64,000 bases of DNA from CBDAQA01 sp965247815 (GTDB lineage: Bacteria; Planctomycetota; Phycisphaerae; Tepidisphaerales; Tepidisphaeraceae). Positions 25,057-33,871 of this stretch are shown here, piece after piece (position 1 is the stretch's first letter; every line of letters begins with the position of its first letter). The stretch is from contig CBDFHW010000031.1 of assembly GCA_965247815.1 (NCBI GenBank), forward strand, positions 62,001 to 126,000, given 5' to 3'. Under the pieces are notes generated by a model, which worked only from the letters and a program-made list of their open reading frames with translations, searched no databases and was not told where the DNA came from. Both the position numbers and the translations under genes were made by a program.

Positions 25057-26705
25057 TGCTTGTCCTCCTCGGGCAGGGGCATGGTGACGCCGAGTTCTTC
25101 CTCAGACGTGTGAACTTCGGTCTTGTCACCGGGACCGCCGATGCCGGTCTTTTTCATTGTCGTGGCGACGTTGAAGTGCGGCGCGGGCTTGGACGAATCG
25201 TGCGTATGCGTCGACGACTTGTTGATCGCCTCGGCGGCCTTCGGTGTGGCCTTCGGGGTGGCCTTTAGGGGGTCACCGCTGCCGGCGACCGTGCTGCGCT
25301 CATGTGACGCGGCGTTGCGGCCGTCGAGCGTGCTCTCGTATTTGATCCCGATCGTACTTTCCGGCTCGTTCAGCATGAGCCGGTTCGCGAGCTCCACGCC
25401 CTGCATCAGGGTGTGATCGGTGTTGGAGACTTCATACTTCCACATGCCGAACCGGCCGCGGGAATAGATCTCGTGCTTTTCCAGGAACGGAATCGCCTGG
25501 GCGAGGATGCCGTCGCGTTCCACGCTCGGCGTGGGGTAGCTGTACTTGGCGTGGTATGTCCACGTGCTGACGATGTCCTTACGGTCTTCTTCCTTCAGCA
25601 TGCCGCAGTTAATCAGACCCTGGATCGTGGTTTCGACGACCGTGGCGGCGTCGACCGGCTTGTGATCGCTGTAGCTGGTTTCGCACAGCAGGCTGTAATG
25701 CGTCTTGTTATCCGGCGTCATGTACGGGCTGTAATTGCTGAGATATGTGACGCGGTAGAACGGGCAGTTGTCTTCCGGGAAATACATCCACGACTTGGTG
25801 CTGGGGCACGGCTGCTTGATGCCGATGCCGACCATGTATCCGCCGCTGTGCTTCAGGTTCGCGGTGGCTTTCTTGATCTCGCGGGGGACTTCGCCGTTGA
25901 GAATGTCGTTGCAGAGAATGTCCAACGGCATGGCGGTGATGAGCTTGTCGTACTTGACGATCTCGCCGTCCTTGAACCGGATTTCCTTGCGGGCCATGTT
26001 GATGAAATCAACCGTCTTGTTCAGCTGGACGTGCCCGGCTAGGGGTTTTTCGAACCGGCGGTAGAACTCGCCGGTGCCGCCGTATAGCGGAAACTTAAAC
26101 TGGTTGTTCGGACCCCAGCCGAAGTCGTCGGAGCCCATGACCACGTTCTTAATCGCGCGGTTGACGTCCAGCACGGCAACGCGTTCGCCGATCCATTCCT
26201 TGTTCATCATCTCGGCGGGGTGCGCCCAGACTTTGAAGTTATACGGACGCATGAAGTGCTTGGAGATCCCGTCGCCGAACACGGCGTCGATGAATTCACC
26301 GAAGTTAGTCGCGGCCGTGTGGTCACGCTTGGTCTGCGCTTCGACCAGACCGGTCAGGCATTCGTACGTTACCTGCTTGGGCAGGTAGCGGATGTTGTTC
26401 TGAAACGGATACGGGACCCAGGTATCGAACATGCGGACCCAGCACTCGCGGTTGTTCAGCTGGTAGTCCTTGCCCATCAGCTTGTCGAAGCACTCGTCGT
26501 AGTACTTGTAATGCGAGAACATCACGTGGCCGCCGATGTCCCAGGTGAAGCCCTTGTCGTCTTTGAAGCTCGACGCGAGGCCGCCGATATACGGGCTCTT
26601 TTCGTACAGCGTGAAGTTCTCGTGTCCCAGTTCCTTGAGCCGATAAGCGGCACCGAGCCCGGTGGGGCCTGCGCCGATAATCACAACCTTGGTTCGCGGA
26701 TCCAT
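25053..26705 (-). CDS. UDP-galactopyranose-mutase-like FAD oxidoreductase
   Basis: The 550-residue flavoprotein begins with a Rossmann FAD site VVIIGAGPTGLGAAYRL and continues EKSPYIGGLASSFKDDKGF and DIGGHVMFSHYKYYDE. These resemble UDP-galactopyranose mutase and related protoporphyrinogen-oxidase-like enzymes (the GGH motif binds flavin). YNFKVWAHPAEMM and KFPLYGGTGEFYRRF also fit that group. It may interconvert UDP-galactopyranose and UDP-galactofuranose for cell-surface sugar chains, although the substrate is not proven. The last 90 residues are low complexity. The ATG at 26705 has AAAGGAAT upstream. It follows the GH1-GT fusion in one operon. Confidence 0.78.
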   Translation of the reverse strand: MDPRTKVVIIGAGPTGLGAAYRLKELGHENFTLYEKSPYIGGLASSFKDDKGFTWDIGGHVMFSHYKYYDECFDKLMGKDYQLNNRECWVRMFDTWVPYPFQNNIRYLPKQVTYECLTGLVEAQTKRDHTAATNFGEFIDAVFGDGISKHFMRPYNFKVWAHPAEMMNKEWIGERVAVLDVNRAIKNVVMGSDDFGWGPNNQFKFPLYGGTGEFYRRFEKPLAGHVQLNKTVDFINMARKEIRFKDGEIVKYDKLITAMPLDILCNDILNGEVPREIKKATANLKHSGGYMVGIGIKQPCPSTKSWMYFPEDNCPFYRVTYLSNYSPYMTPDNKTHYSLLCETSYSDHKPVDAATVVETTIQGLINCGMLKEEDRKDIVSTWTYHAKYSYPTPSVERDGILAQAIPFLEKHEIYSRGRFGMWKYEVSNTDHTLMQGVELANRLMLNEPESTIGIKYESTLDGRNAASHERSTVAGSGDPLKATPKATPKAAEAINKSSTHTHDSSKPAPHFNVATTMKKTGIGGPGDKTEVHTSEEELGVTMPLPEEDKQ

Positions 26706-26804
26706 TTTTAATTCCTTTGTCAGTTTCACGGGACATCGTCGTCCGATTTACACACCCGGCGACGGGCAACTTACTTCCAAGCGATTCACTTCAATGCGAT
26801 TCAA

Positions 26805-29594
26805 CTACGAGCCTTGGGTCGGCAGGTATTCGAACCGCTTGCCCTCGTCGAACGTCGGGAGGGCCTCAACTTTCTTCGAACTCGGCCGGTCGGGCTTGCT
26901 GATCGCCTGTTTGATCAGGTCCTGCATCGTGTTGACCGTGCTTTCCCAGCTGCTCTGCATCGCCTTATCGATGCCGCGCTGGATGCGGGCCTTGTCGGGA
27001 TTACGCATCGCCCGTTCGGCCGCATATACGAATTCTTCCGGCGTTTTCACGATCTCGACCAAGTCACTGTACTGGGTGACGACGTCTTTCACGGCCGTGC
27101 TCACCACCGGTTTCCCGGTCGCCAGGTATTCCAGCGCCTTGGTCGGGTTGATGAACTGCGTCGCTGCGTTAATCGCGAAGCACATCATGTTGACATCGAA
27201 GGCGCGGCAATAGTTAGGCAGGACCGAATAATCGCGCCCGCCGAGCCAGTATAAATTCGGGAAGTGGGGGAGCAGATTCGGGTCCACTTTCACGACAGGA
27301 CCGACCATCGCGAACGACCACTCGGGCCGCATGCGGGCCATTTCACCGACCATGTTGTAATCGACGCGTTCGTCGACGACACCGAACCACCCGAGCACGG
27401 GGCGGTTCATGAAATCGATGTCCGGCGGGATGCTGGTCGCCGGGTCACCCGCCTGGGCGAAGTGATTAAATTCGACGCCACATCCGAAGAAGTGCACGTT
27501 CGGGTGCTGTTCTTTCTTCTTCAGATACAGCTCGTATCCACCGGTGAAGACGACATCCGAGTGATCCATCAACCGTTTTTCATTGGCGATCAGGCTCGGT
27601 GGCGCGCCGGTAAACTGGGACAGCTCGTCCATCGAATCGTAGATGATCCCGCGGTTCTCGAAATGCCCGAGCGTCCACGCGGCGTCCATCGGGCTGTAAT
27701 ACCAGATCAGCGGTTTATCGAACTCGCCGTTCTCGTTCATGTCTTTAATCGCCTGATGGGCGTACTGCCGAAGCAAGTTCGGAAGCTCGGGATTGGTGTT
27801 CCACGACGGCGGCAGGTGCGGGCACGCGACGGTGACGTTCGGCATCACGCGGTGGTACTGCAACTCCGGTTCGTCGTGATCCGGCCGATCGAAAAACGGC
27901 TCTTCGATGAACAGAACCGTGTGCTTCTTGGCGAACCGCGACAGGAACTGCTGCGGGCGTTGCCAGACGAAGCCCCACCGCAGATGGCTGAAGACGACGA
28001 TGCCGTACCGATCCGTGCTCTTGCTGTCGGAGATTTCCACACGCGGCGGGGTGACCCGGCTGGGCTTGAGCTTCGTCTGGGCCTGGGCTTTGGTCGGCGT
28101 GACACCGCTGGCAGCACCTGCGACCGCTTCGCCGTCGCCCGTACCGCCGTCTCGTTGTTTCCTCGCCACGACCGCTGCGCCTACGCCCGCATCTTCCAGC
28201 TCTTCCCAAGATTCGCTGCTGGACAAAGGCGTTTGTGCTTCGTCGACGATTCCGTTTTTAACGATTTTTTCGAGCTTCCCGACGCGGGTCTCGCCGGACT
28301 CCATGGCCTGCTTGAACAGTTTGATCAACGGAGTCGCACTACGCTTGAGAACGCCGTCGGGCTGGCGGTGCAGATTAAACAGGCCGACCTCGTGGATTTT
28401 GCCGATCCGGTGGGTCATCGCGCCGTCCCAGTCGAGCTGGTCGAGCAGTGGCCACCAGACGAAGCCGAGCATTGGGATGCCTTCTTCGCGAAGCTGCTTG
28501 ATGTCGTCGATCGTCCGATCGAGCCAGATTTCGCGATTAATCGGCTTACCGTCGATGCTGGTTTCCGTGAGCATCATCGGGATCTGATACCGGTTCCAAT
28601 ATGCCGTGCTGACGCCGTACAGGCCCACGGGGTTGTCCGCGCGACGCTGCTTAGTGACACCGACTTTAATTTCCAGCTGCCAATCGCTGTGCGGGTAGTA
28701 ATCCAGGCCCAGAATGTCGGGCTGCTGGGGATTATTGCGGAACCACTGCAAGTCCATCTCGCTGATTCCGTAGCTGGTCACCCACGAATGCAGCGGGTGG
28801 TCGCGGTCGACCCGGCCGGTGAGCAAATCCATCACGATGAACCGGCGCAGATTGCGACGGCGAACCTCGGCCTGAAGGCTGTCGACACGCGTTCGGTAAT
28901 TTTCGCTGGCGTCGCAAAGAAGCACGGTGGCTTCGGGCATCGCCCGGCGGATCCCGCGGATGCCCCGGCTGACCGCCTGCACGATCCGGCTCAGGACCGG
29001 CATGTACCCGCGCCATTTCCGTTGATACGGGGGCCAGAACCCGAGATCACCGCTGAACAACGCCGCCACCAATGGTTCATTGAACGGGCACCAGATTTTA
29101 ACCTGGTCGCGGTACCGCGTGACCATCGCCTCGGCGAAACGCTCGAGCGCCTCAGGAAACTCCGGATCTCCGACGGCTTGTTTTAAATAGGTCGGCGTGC
29201 CGAAGTGCATCACGTCGAGCATCAGCTCGATGCCCAGCTTCTTAAACTCGGCCATCCGCTCGTCGGCGAACGACCAATCGAACTTCCCCGGTTCGGGTTC
29301 GAGCTTGTGCCACGGGAAGGCATAGCGCATGTGCCGGATGCCGGCTTCTTCACGCGCCCGGCGGAGGTCTTCTTTCCAGAACGTATTGTGCTGCGTCCAT
29401 TCGAACTGGTCGATTTTCATGTGCGGCAAGAATGAGCATTCCATGCCCGCGCCCCAGATGAATTCCTTCACAGGAAGCGATGCCACGCCGGCCGCGTCGT
29501 TGTCGAATTCAGTGCTGATCTCGGCCGGATGACCATTGGTCGACGCGGCGGGTTTGGTCTCGTTCAGTTCAGGCCGGTTTCTCGTGGAAATCAT
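26805..29594 (-). CDS. Bifunctional GH1-like glycosidase / glycosyltransferase fusion
   Basis: The 929-residue protein has two enzyme modules. Residues about 45-480 form a clan GH-A barrel with CPFNEPLVAAL (acid/base Glu) and MMLTETSIDGKPI (nucleophile Glu), as in family 1 glycosidases. A low-complexity linker leads to a C-terminal glycosyltransferase module of the GT4 type: FSHLRWGFVWQRPQQFLSRF, then GIIYDSMDELSQFTG, VLGWFGVVDERVDYN and NPTKALEYLATGKPVVSTAV. Such proteins build or trim surface polysaccharides. The ATG at 29594 has GAGGAAGG 13 bases upstream. It is the first gene of the operon with the UGM-like enzyme. Confidence 0.85.
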   Translation of the reverse strand: MISTRNRPELNETKPAASTNGHPAEISTEFDNDAAGVASLPVKEFIWGAGMECSFLPHMKIDQFEWTQHNTFWKEDLRRAREEAGIRHMRYAFPWHKLEPEPGKFDWSFADERMAEFKKLGIELMLDVMHFGTPTYLKQAVGDPEFPEALERFAEAMVTRYRDQVKIWCPFNEPLVAALFSGDLGFWPPYQRKWRGYMPVLSRIVQAVSRGIRGIRRAMPEATVLLCDASENYRTRVDSLQAEVRRRNLRRFIVMDLLTGRVDRDHPLHSWVTSYGISEMDLQWFRNNPQQPDILGLDYYPHSDWQLEIKVGVTKQRRADNPVGLYGVSTAYWNRYQIPMMLTETSIDGKPINREIWLDRTIDDIKQLREEGIPMLGFVWWPLLDQLDWDGAMTHRIGKIHEVGLFNLHRQPDGVLKRSATPLIKLFKQAMESGETRVGKLEKIVKNGIVDEAQTPLSSSESWEELEDAGVGAAVVARKQRDGGTGDGEAVAGAASGVTPTKAQAQTKLKPSRVTPPRVEISDSKSTDRYGIVVFSHLRWGFVWQRPQQFLSRFAKKHTVLFIEEPFFDRPDHDEPELQYHRVMPNVTVACPHLPPSWNTNPELPNLLRQYAHQAIKDMNENGEFDKPLIWYYSPMDAAWTLGHFENRGIIYDSMDELSQFTGAPPSLIANEKRLMDHSDVVFTGGYELYLKKKEQHPNVHFFGCGVEFNHFAQAGDPATSIPPDIDFMNRPVLGWFGVVDERVDYNMVGEMARMRPEWSFAMVGPVVKVDPNLLPHFPNLYWLGGRDYSVLPNYCRAFDVNMMCFAINAATQFINPTKALEYLATGKPVVSTAVKDVVTQYSDLVEIVKTPEEFVYAAERAMRNPDKARIQRGIDKAMQSSWESTVNTMQDLIKQAISKPDRPSSKKVEALPTFDEGKRFEYLPTQGS

Positions 29595-29758
29595 GCGCGT
29601 ACTCTTTACCTTCCTCAAACCACAGGGGCTTGATCGAACGCGACCCGAAGGCCGTTTTGCTATAAATCGCGGGAACACCGGGACTCGGAGTTCACGAAAA
29701 TCAAAACCCCTTGCGACCGCCCGTCGCATTCGACGGACTTACGCTAAGTCATGCAGTG

Positions 29759-29941
29759 CTAACGCGTTCCGAACTGCTTCATGCGGCTGTCGATGTACTT
29801 CGACCAGACCTGTTCGGTCGGCGCGGTGTGAAATTGTCTCGGGACGGCGGGATCTGATCCGGCGGGTAGCGCCTGAACCGCAGTAGAACGCCCTTTGGTC
29901 GACTTTTTGGATGCCGTTGTTGCGTTTTGACTTCGTTCCAT
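29759..29941 (-). CDS. Small hypothetical protein
   Basis: A 60-residue frame, MERSQNATTASKKSTKG through TEQVWSKYIDSRMKQFGTR, starts at an ATG with GAGG 5-6 bases upstream. Residue use looks like a real soluble protein, with a helical C-terminus. It lies upstream of, and in the same direction as, the polysaccharide operon. The family is not recognised. The rest of 29942-30345 shows no convincing gene. Confidence 0.4.
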   Translation of the reverse strand: MERSQNATTASKKSTKGRSTAVQALPAGSDPAVPRQFHTAPTEQVWSKYIDSRMKQFGTR

Positions 29942-30345
29942 CACAACCTCGAGTAAGATGCTGAATCCGTTCTTCCAAGACGCCGACACCAACCGTCATT
30001 CCCTTCCGAGCAAAGAGTATACCCGAATCAAGCAAGTCACGCCAAATAAAGTTGCGGCTGCCAAAGCCTGAGAGATTCCGCTGAAAATTCAGGCAGAATC
30101 GAGATTTTATGGGGCCATATTGACCGAAGGGTGGTCCCAGAATGATAACCTTTATAGACAGCCTGTCTGCATCTGATGACAGCGTGTCCCTCGCAGGTTA
30201 GTTTTGAAGCCGATACAGGATCGCGCGGCCCGCCGGACGGGCGTGGGGGAAGACAAATGGATTGTGCAAGGCTTGGCGGTTGTAGCGCAGGCCGCCGGTT
30301 TATGTCGGTGCGGCTGCGCGGTGGCGAGAATGATTCCGACGACGT

Positions 30346-31131
30346 TTACGGCTGCGTGGTTGCGGCGGCTTCGCGCGTTTGCGACTGCAGGGCACTCACC
30401 AGTGTCGGTGTTACTTCCACTTCCACCCGCCGGTTCTGCGTCTGCGAGTTCGGAGAATAGTCCCGCTGGACGACCGGTTCGAACGTCGAACATCCCTGCA
30501 CGCGGAGAATGTCAGGCGTAACGCCGTGCGCGGTCAGGTAATCCGCAACCGCCTGGGCGCGGCGGAGCGACAGGTCCATCTTCTGCTCCGGTGATGCGGC
30601 GTCGTCGTAATCGTCCAGCGACGTATGCCCTTTAAGCATCACGATATTGCGGTGCCCGCGGATCTGTTCGACCACTTCGTCCAGCATCCGGACGATGGCG
30701 GGGGTGAGCTTGGCGTCGGCTTTTTCGAAGATCAGCTTCCCGCCGACCACCGCCTGCGGGCCGGTGCGGATCGCGGTCACCATCGGGTCGGTGCCGACGG
30801 GCCCGTCCGGACGCGCGGTGGTTTTCCCGCCCTCACCGGTCCCGGTCGGGATCTGGCTGCGGTGGGCGCGTTGCACGAGCATCTTGATGTCGACCGGGTC
30901 ACTGCTCCCGGCCTTGGGTTCGTACCCGAACGACTCGCGGATCGCCGCGGCGAGCTTGATCATCTCGTCGTCGGACGCCTGCGCGCCCTTAGGCGTCGGG
31001 TTGGGCTTCAACACCCAGAGGATCACGAAGAACCCCATCATCAGCATGACCAGGTCGGCAAAGGTAAAGATCCACTCGGGGCATTCCTCACACTCGGATT
31101 TTTTGCAACGGCAGACTGCTTTTTTAGCCAT
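30346..31131 (-). CDS. motB: Flagellar motor stator protein MotB / OmpA-like
   Basis: The 261-residue protein starts with a Cys/Lys-rich tail (AVCRCKKSECEECPEW) and a single membrane helix IFTFADLVMLMMGFFVILW that holds the conserved proton-binding Asp. A plug-like linker and a C-terminal OmpA/MotB peptidoglycan-binding domain (ADAKLTPAIVRMLDEVVEQI, GHTSLDDYDD, LRVQGCSTFEPV and NRRVEVEV) follow. With MotA it should form the ion-conducting stator of a flagellar or related motor. The start is the ATG at 31131; the upstream TTG is in the same frame. It is separated from motA by an inserted gene in inverted repeats. Confidence 0.9.
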   Translation of the reverse strand: MAKKAVCRCKKSECEECPEWIFTFADLVMLMMGFFVILWVLKPNPTPKGAQASDDEMIKLAAAIRESFGYEPKAGSSDPVDIKMLVQRAHRSQIPTGTGEGGKTTARPDGPVGTDPMVTAIRTGPQAVVGGKLIFEKADAKLTPAIVRMLDEVVEQIRGHRNIVMLKGHTSLDDYDDAASPEQKMDLSLRRAQAVADYLTAHGVTPDILRVQGCSTFEPVVQRDYSPNSQTQNRRVEVEVTPTLVSALQSQTREAAATTQP

Positions 31132-31148
31132 GATCAACCCAAGGCAGA

Positions 31149-31592
31149 ATGATGAATGATGAATGCAGAACGAAGAGAATCAGTAATGCCGCTTTTGTTT
31201 CGATGTCTTTACCGATGAGACAAATATTGCAACTAGCTGCTCGGTCTCGTCGAGCAGAGCTGTCAATCGTTTCGGCGGCACTGCCTTCGTCTCAACAAGT
31301 AATTCGAGCCAATAAGCCGTCTCTTCCAACTCCTGAAGGCCGCCCTCCATCTTGCTGACGAATTCCGCCACCGATCGCGCCCGCGACGCTTCGCGGTAGT
31401 GTGCACCGACTGACGTCCCGCTACGAAGCACCTGCCGGCCCAGCACCTGCGAAACAGTCGTTTTATCAAGCGACCCGTAAAGTCTAATGATGCGAATCGC
31501 GTAATCTTTCGTGCGAATCTTCAGGTCGCGTTCGACCGGCCCAGCAGTCATCAGGTCACTCCCTCTTCGTTCTGCATTCATCATTCATCGTT
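31149..31592. mobile_element. Inverted-repeat-bounded unit carrying a four-helix-bundle gene
   Basis: gatgaatgatgaatgcagaa, continuing cgaagag (31151-31177), is repeated exactly in reverse complement at about 31563-31589. The two arms enclose a single gene (31180-31551) inserted between motA and motB. The arrangement resembles a mobile unit, although no transposase is encoded inside it. Confidence 0.55.
31180..31551 (-). CDS. Four-helix bundle protein (23S rRNA intervening-sequence protein family)
   Basis: The 123-residue protein has the four-helix-bundle/IVP pattern (TIGR02436): KDYAIRIIRLYGSLDKT, QVLRSGTSVGAHYREASRA, FVSKMEGGLQELEETAYWLE and a last helix LLDETEQLVAIFVSSV. Members are encoded in intervening sequences of 23S rRNA or as free-standing genes of unknown role, and form homopentamers. 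The ATG at 31551 has GGGAG upstream; longer starts fall in the inverted repeat. It interrupts motA-motB and is bounded by inverted repeats, so it appears to be a recent insertion. Confidence 0.88.
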   Translation of the reverse strand: MTAGPVERDLKIRTKDYAIRIIRLYGSLDKTTVSQVLGRQVLRSGTSVGAHYREASRARSVAEFVSKMEGGLQELEETAYWLELLVETKAVPPKRLTALLDETEQLVAIFVSSVKTSKQKRHY

Positions 31593-31604
31593 CATCATTT
31601 CCCC

Positions 31605-32384
31605 TTAAGCTGCTTTTGGCATTGCGGCCTGTTGTTTCGTGCTCAGAAAGCTCAGCAACTGCATTTCCACCACGCGTGGGTTGTTCCCGGCCTGGATGCT
31701 TAACACGCCCTGCAGCATGATCTCTTTGGCGAACGCTTCTTCTGCCGACCGAAGGGCGAGCTTTTCCGAGATCGGGCCGGCGACCAGGTTCTGGAGCAGG
31801 CAGCCGTACAGTGTGCCGGTCAAAGCGACCGCCAGCGCGTTGCCGATGACGGCCGCGTCACCGGCCAAGTGCAGGAACATCGCCACCTGGGCGATCAGGG
31901 TCGCCATCAGACCGAACCCCGGGCCGAACTTGGCCAGCGTGCCGAAGAAATGCTTGCCGTGCTTGTGGCGTTCGACCATGGCGTCGATTTCGATCCGCAG
32001 GATGCGTTCGATGACTTCCGGGTCGGTCCCGTCGATCGTCAGCTGCAATCCGCGGCGGAGGAACGGGTCGGGCGCTTCCCGCGCGACGGTCTCCAGCGCC
32101 AGCACGCCGTCCCGGCGGGCGGTCTCGGCGTACTGCACCATCTCGGTGATCATGTGCTGAATGTGCACGTGCTTTGCGAACAGCCATTTTTTCAGGTAGT
32201 TCACCGCGCCGGTGACCGTGTGCATCGGCATCGACATCGCCGCCGCCCCGAGCGCGCCGCCGAACACCAGCAGCAGTTCAGGCGGTTTGACGTACGCCAT
32301 CATCGCGCCTTCGGACACGTGCCACATCGAGAACAGCACGACGCCCCAGGCCAGTGCGAAACCTGCAATTGTCGCCAGATCCAT
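31605..32384 (-). CDS. motA: Flagellar motor stator protein MotA
   Basis: The 259-residue polytopic protein shows MotA/TolQ/ExbB features: an N-terminal helix TIAGFALAWGVVLFSMW, PPELLLVFGGALGAAAMSMP, the cytoplasmic charged region (RRGLQLTIDGTDPEVIERIL and ERHKHGKHFFGTLAKFGPGF), and the paired membrane helices GLMATLIAQVAMFLHL and AVALTGTLYGCLLQNLVAGP. With MotB it couples ion flow to rotation. GGGAA precedes the ATG. It would originally have been followed directly by motB. No other flagellar gene is in the window. Confidence 0.9.
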   Translation of the reverse strand: MDLATIAGFALAWGVVLFSMWHVSEGAMMAYVKPPELLLVFGGALGAAAMSMPMHTVTGAVNYLKKWLFAKHVHIQHMITEMVQYAETARRDGVLALETVAREAPDPFLRRGLQLTIDGTDPEVIERILRIEIDAMVERHKHGKHFFGTLAKFGPGFGLMATLIAQVAMFLHLAGDAAVIGNALAVALTGTLYGCLLQNLVAGPISEKLALRSAEEAFAKEIMLQGVLSIQAGNNPRVVEMQLLSFLSTKQQAAMPKAA

Positions 32385-32734
32385 GGCATTTCCCGTGTAA
32401 AGCCGAACGCGGCAGGAGCGCTCCGGCTACCGCCTTACGGGTCATTTCGGCTGTTTTAGACGCGGGAGTTGAGAGATTATCGGAACATGCCTTCGCGGGC
32501 CTGTCATGCCGGTGTCATCTTTCCGCAATAGCATGTGGCAAATCCGCGCCGCGCGAATCAACTACGACGGTCTTTGGCATTGATGTGAAAGTTCGAGCGA
32601 TAGGCACTTAAAAAAACGGCGCATACTCCGGGACGCCTGTTCTGAGGTACTCCGAAGAGCCGCGCAGCACATCGCAGCACCCGGTGCTTCGGGGTACCTC
32701 AGAACCGGCGTATATTGCGATTGGAAGAAATCAA
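32385..32734. repeat. Intergenic region with REP-like palindrome, family 3
   Basis: The gap between divergent motA and the prepilin gene contains an inverted repeat: ttctgaggtactccgaagag (32640-32659) pairs with cttcggggtacctcagaacc (32688-32707). The same arms recur at 35110-35195 and 60691-60783. No gene is seen in the remainder. Confidence 0.65.
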
Positions 32735-33550
32735 ATGAACGACTCGAAACACAATCATCTTGGCTTTACCGTCATCGAACTGCTGGTGGTCATCGGCATC
32801 ATCACCGCGCTGCTGGCCATCCTGCTGCCCGCGATCGAGCGTGTCCGGCACCAGGCGTACATTGATAAGTGCGCCAGCAACCTGCACCAGATCGGCATCG
32901 CGCTCACGCTTTATGAAGGGGACAACCACGGCCAGTCCGCGCGGACGATGTACGACCCGGCCGCCCCGATCGCCCAGGGCACCGGGGTCACCGCGCCCGA
33001 CCCGTTCCTGCCCGGCGGGCCCGCCGCTAACGACATCACCGCGTCAGTGTTCCTTGTTCTCAAATCGGAAAAGATCACGCCCGCTATCTTCATCTGCCCG
33101 TACAACGACGACACCGAATACGTCGCCGACTCGGCCGACTTCAAAGGCCGGTGCAACTTCACGAATTATAAAAAGAACCTCGCCTACAGTTTCGCCAACC
33201 CGTACCCCAATGCCGCCGCCGTGGCCGCCGGGTATCGACTGGCGAGCAACATCTCCGCCGGGTTCGCGATCGCCTCGGACCTGAACCCCGGCGTCGGCAA
33301 AAACAGCGACGTCTACAAGGCGGCCCCGAACGCGACGAAATCCGTCATGGACCGGGCCAACAGCGCCAACCACGAACGCGAAGGGCAGAACGTGCTTTTC
33401 GCCGACGGCCACGTCGCCTGGCATAAAACGCCGTTCGTCGGCCTGTCCGGTGACAACATTTTTACCTCCAAGATCGGCGTCGCCCCCGCAGTCGAGGCAA
33501 GCCCCGCCGACGCCAACGATTCCATCCTGCTCCCCGAAGGCGGGGACTGA
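32735..33550 (+). CDS. Prepilin-type protein with planctomycete H-X9-DG ending (DUF1559-like)
   Basis: The 271-residue protein starts with a short basic leader and the type IV prepilin cleavage/methylation site GFTVIELLVVIGIITALLA, followed by CASNLHQIGIALTLYEGDN. The C-terminal part contains NHEREGQNVLFADGHVAWH, the H-X9-DG signature of the expanded planctomycete pseudopilin family. Members are thought to be membrane-held surface or secretion-system pseudopilins. GGAAG lies 9 bases before the ATG at 32735. It stands alone, with palindromic DNA on the upstream side. Confidence 0.9.
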   Translation: MNDSKHNHLGFTVIELLVVIGIITALLAILLPAIERVRHQAYIDKCASNLHQIGIALTLYEGDNHGQSARTMYDPAAPIAQGTGVTAPDPFLPGGPAANDITASVFLVLKSEKITPAIFICPYNDDTEYVADSADFKGRCNFTNYKKNLAYSFANPYPNAAAVAAGYRLASNISAGFAIASDLNPGVGKNSDVYKAAPNATKSVMDRANSANHEREGQNVLFADGHVAWHKTPFVGLSGDNIFTSKIGVAPAVEASPADANDSILLPEGGD

Positions 33551-33871
33551 CCCGCCGGCGGGGTCGGTTCGCCCACCCTGTCTGCCCGATCCCCGGCACT
33601 TCAACGAAGGTCCTTCAGAACGTCGGACGACGACTGATCTGCACCCTCATCCGCGACATCGGTCCAACCCGTACCGGCCAACCCCGTGCTCCTTCATAGC
33701 CCCGTCCCGGCAGGGCGGGGATCGACCGGTCGATCGCGTAGCGACCGGTTCGACCCGTGGCCTCCCGGCCTCGGCTGTTAAGGATTTCACCCGGCCACCG
33801 ATCCAAACAGACAACACCCCGGTGCCGCACAGGGTTCTACCGTCGCCCGATCCGTGATACGCTCGGCGACC
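33551..33871. repeat. Intergenic region with dispersed 80-bp repeat, copy 2
   Basis: The segment 33699-33778 repeats the element at 12754-12834 (cccggcag, ggggatcga, agcgaccggttcga, cctcggctg blocks). No gene is visible in the rest of this 321-base gap. Confidence 0.5.

Noticed and set aside
27264..29186. 640-codon frame antisense to the GH1-GT fusion
   Set aside because: The opposite strand has intact catalytic motifs of two enzyme families; this frame has none.
29739..30035. 98-codon minus-strand frame
   Set aside because: It competes with the more protein-like 60-codon frame at 29759-29941 on the same strand and has no ribosome-binding site.
30176..30521. Small plus-strand frames in the gap before motB
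   Set aside because: They overlap the 3' end of motB in antisense and lack ribosome-binding sites.
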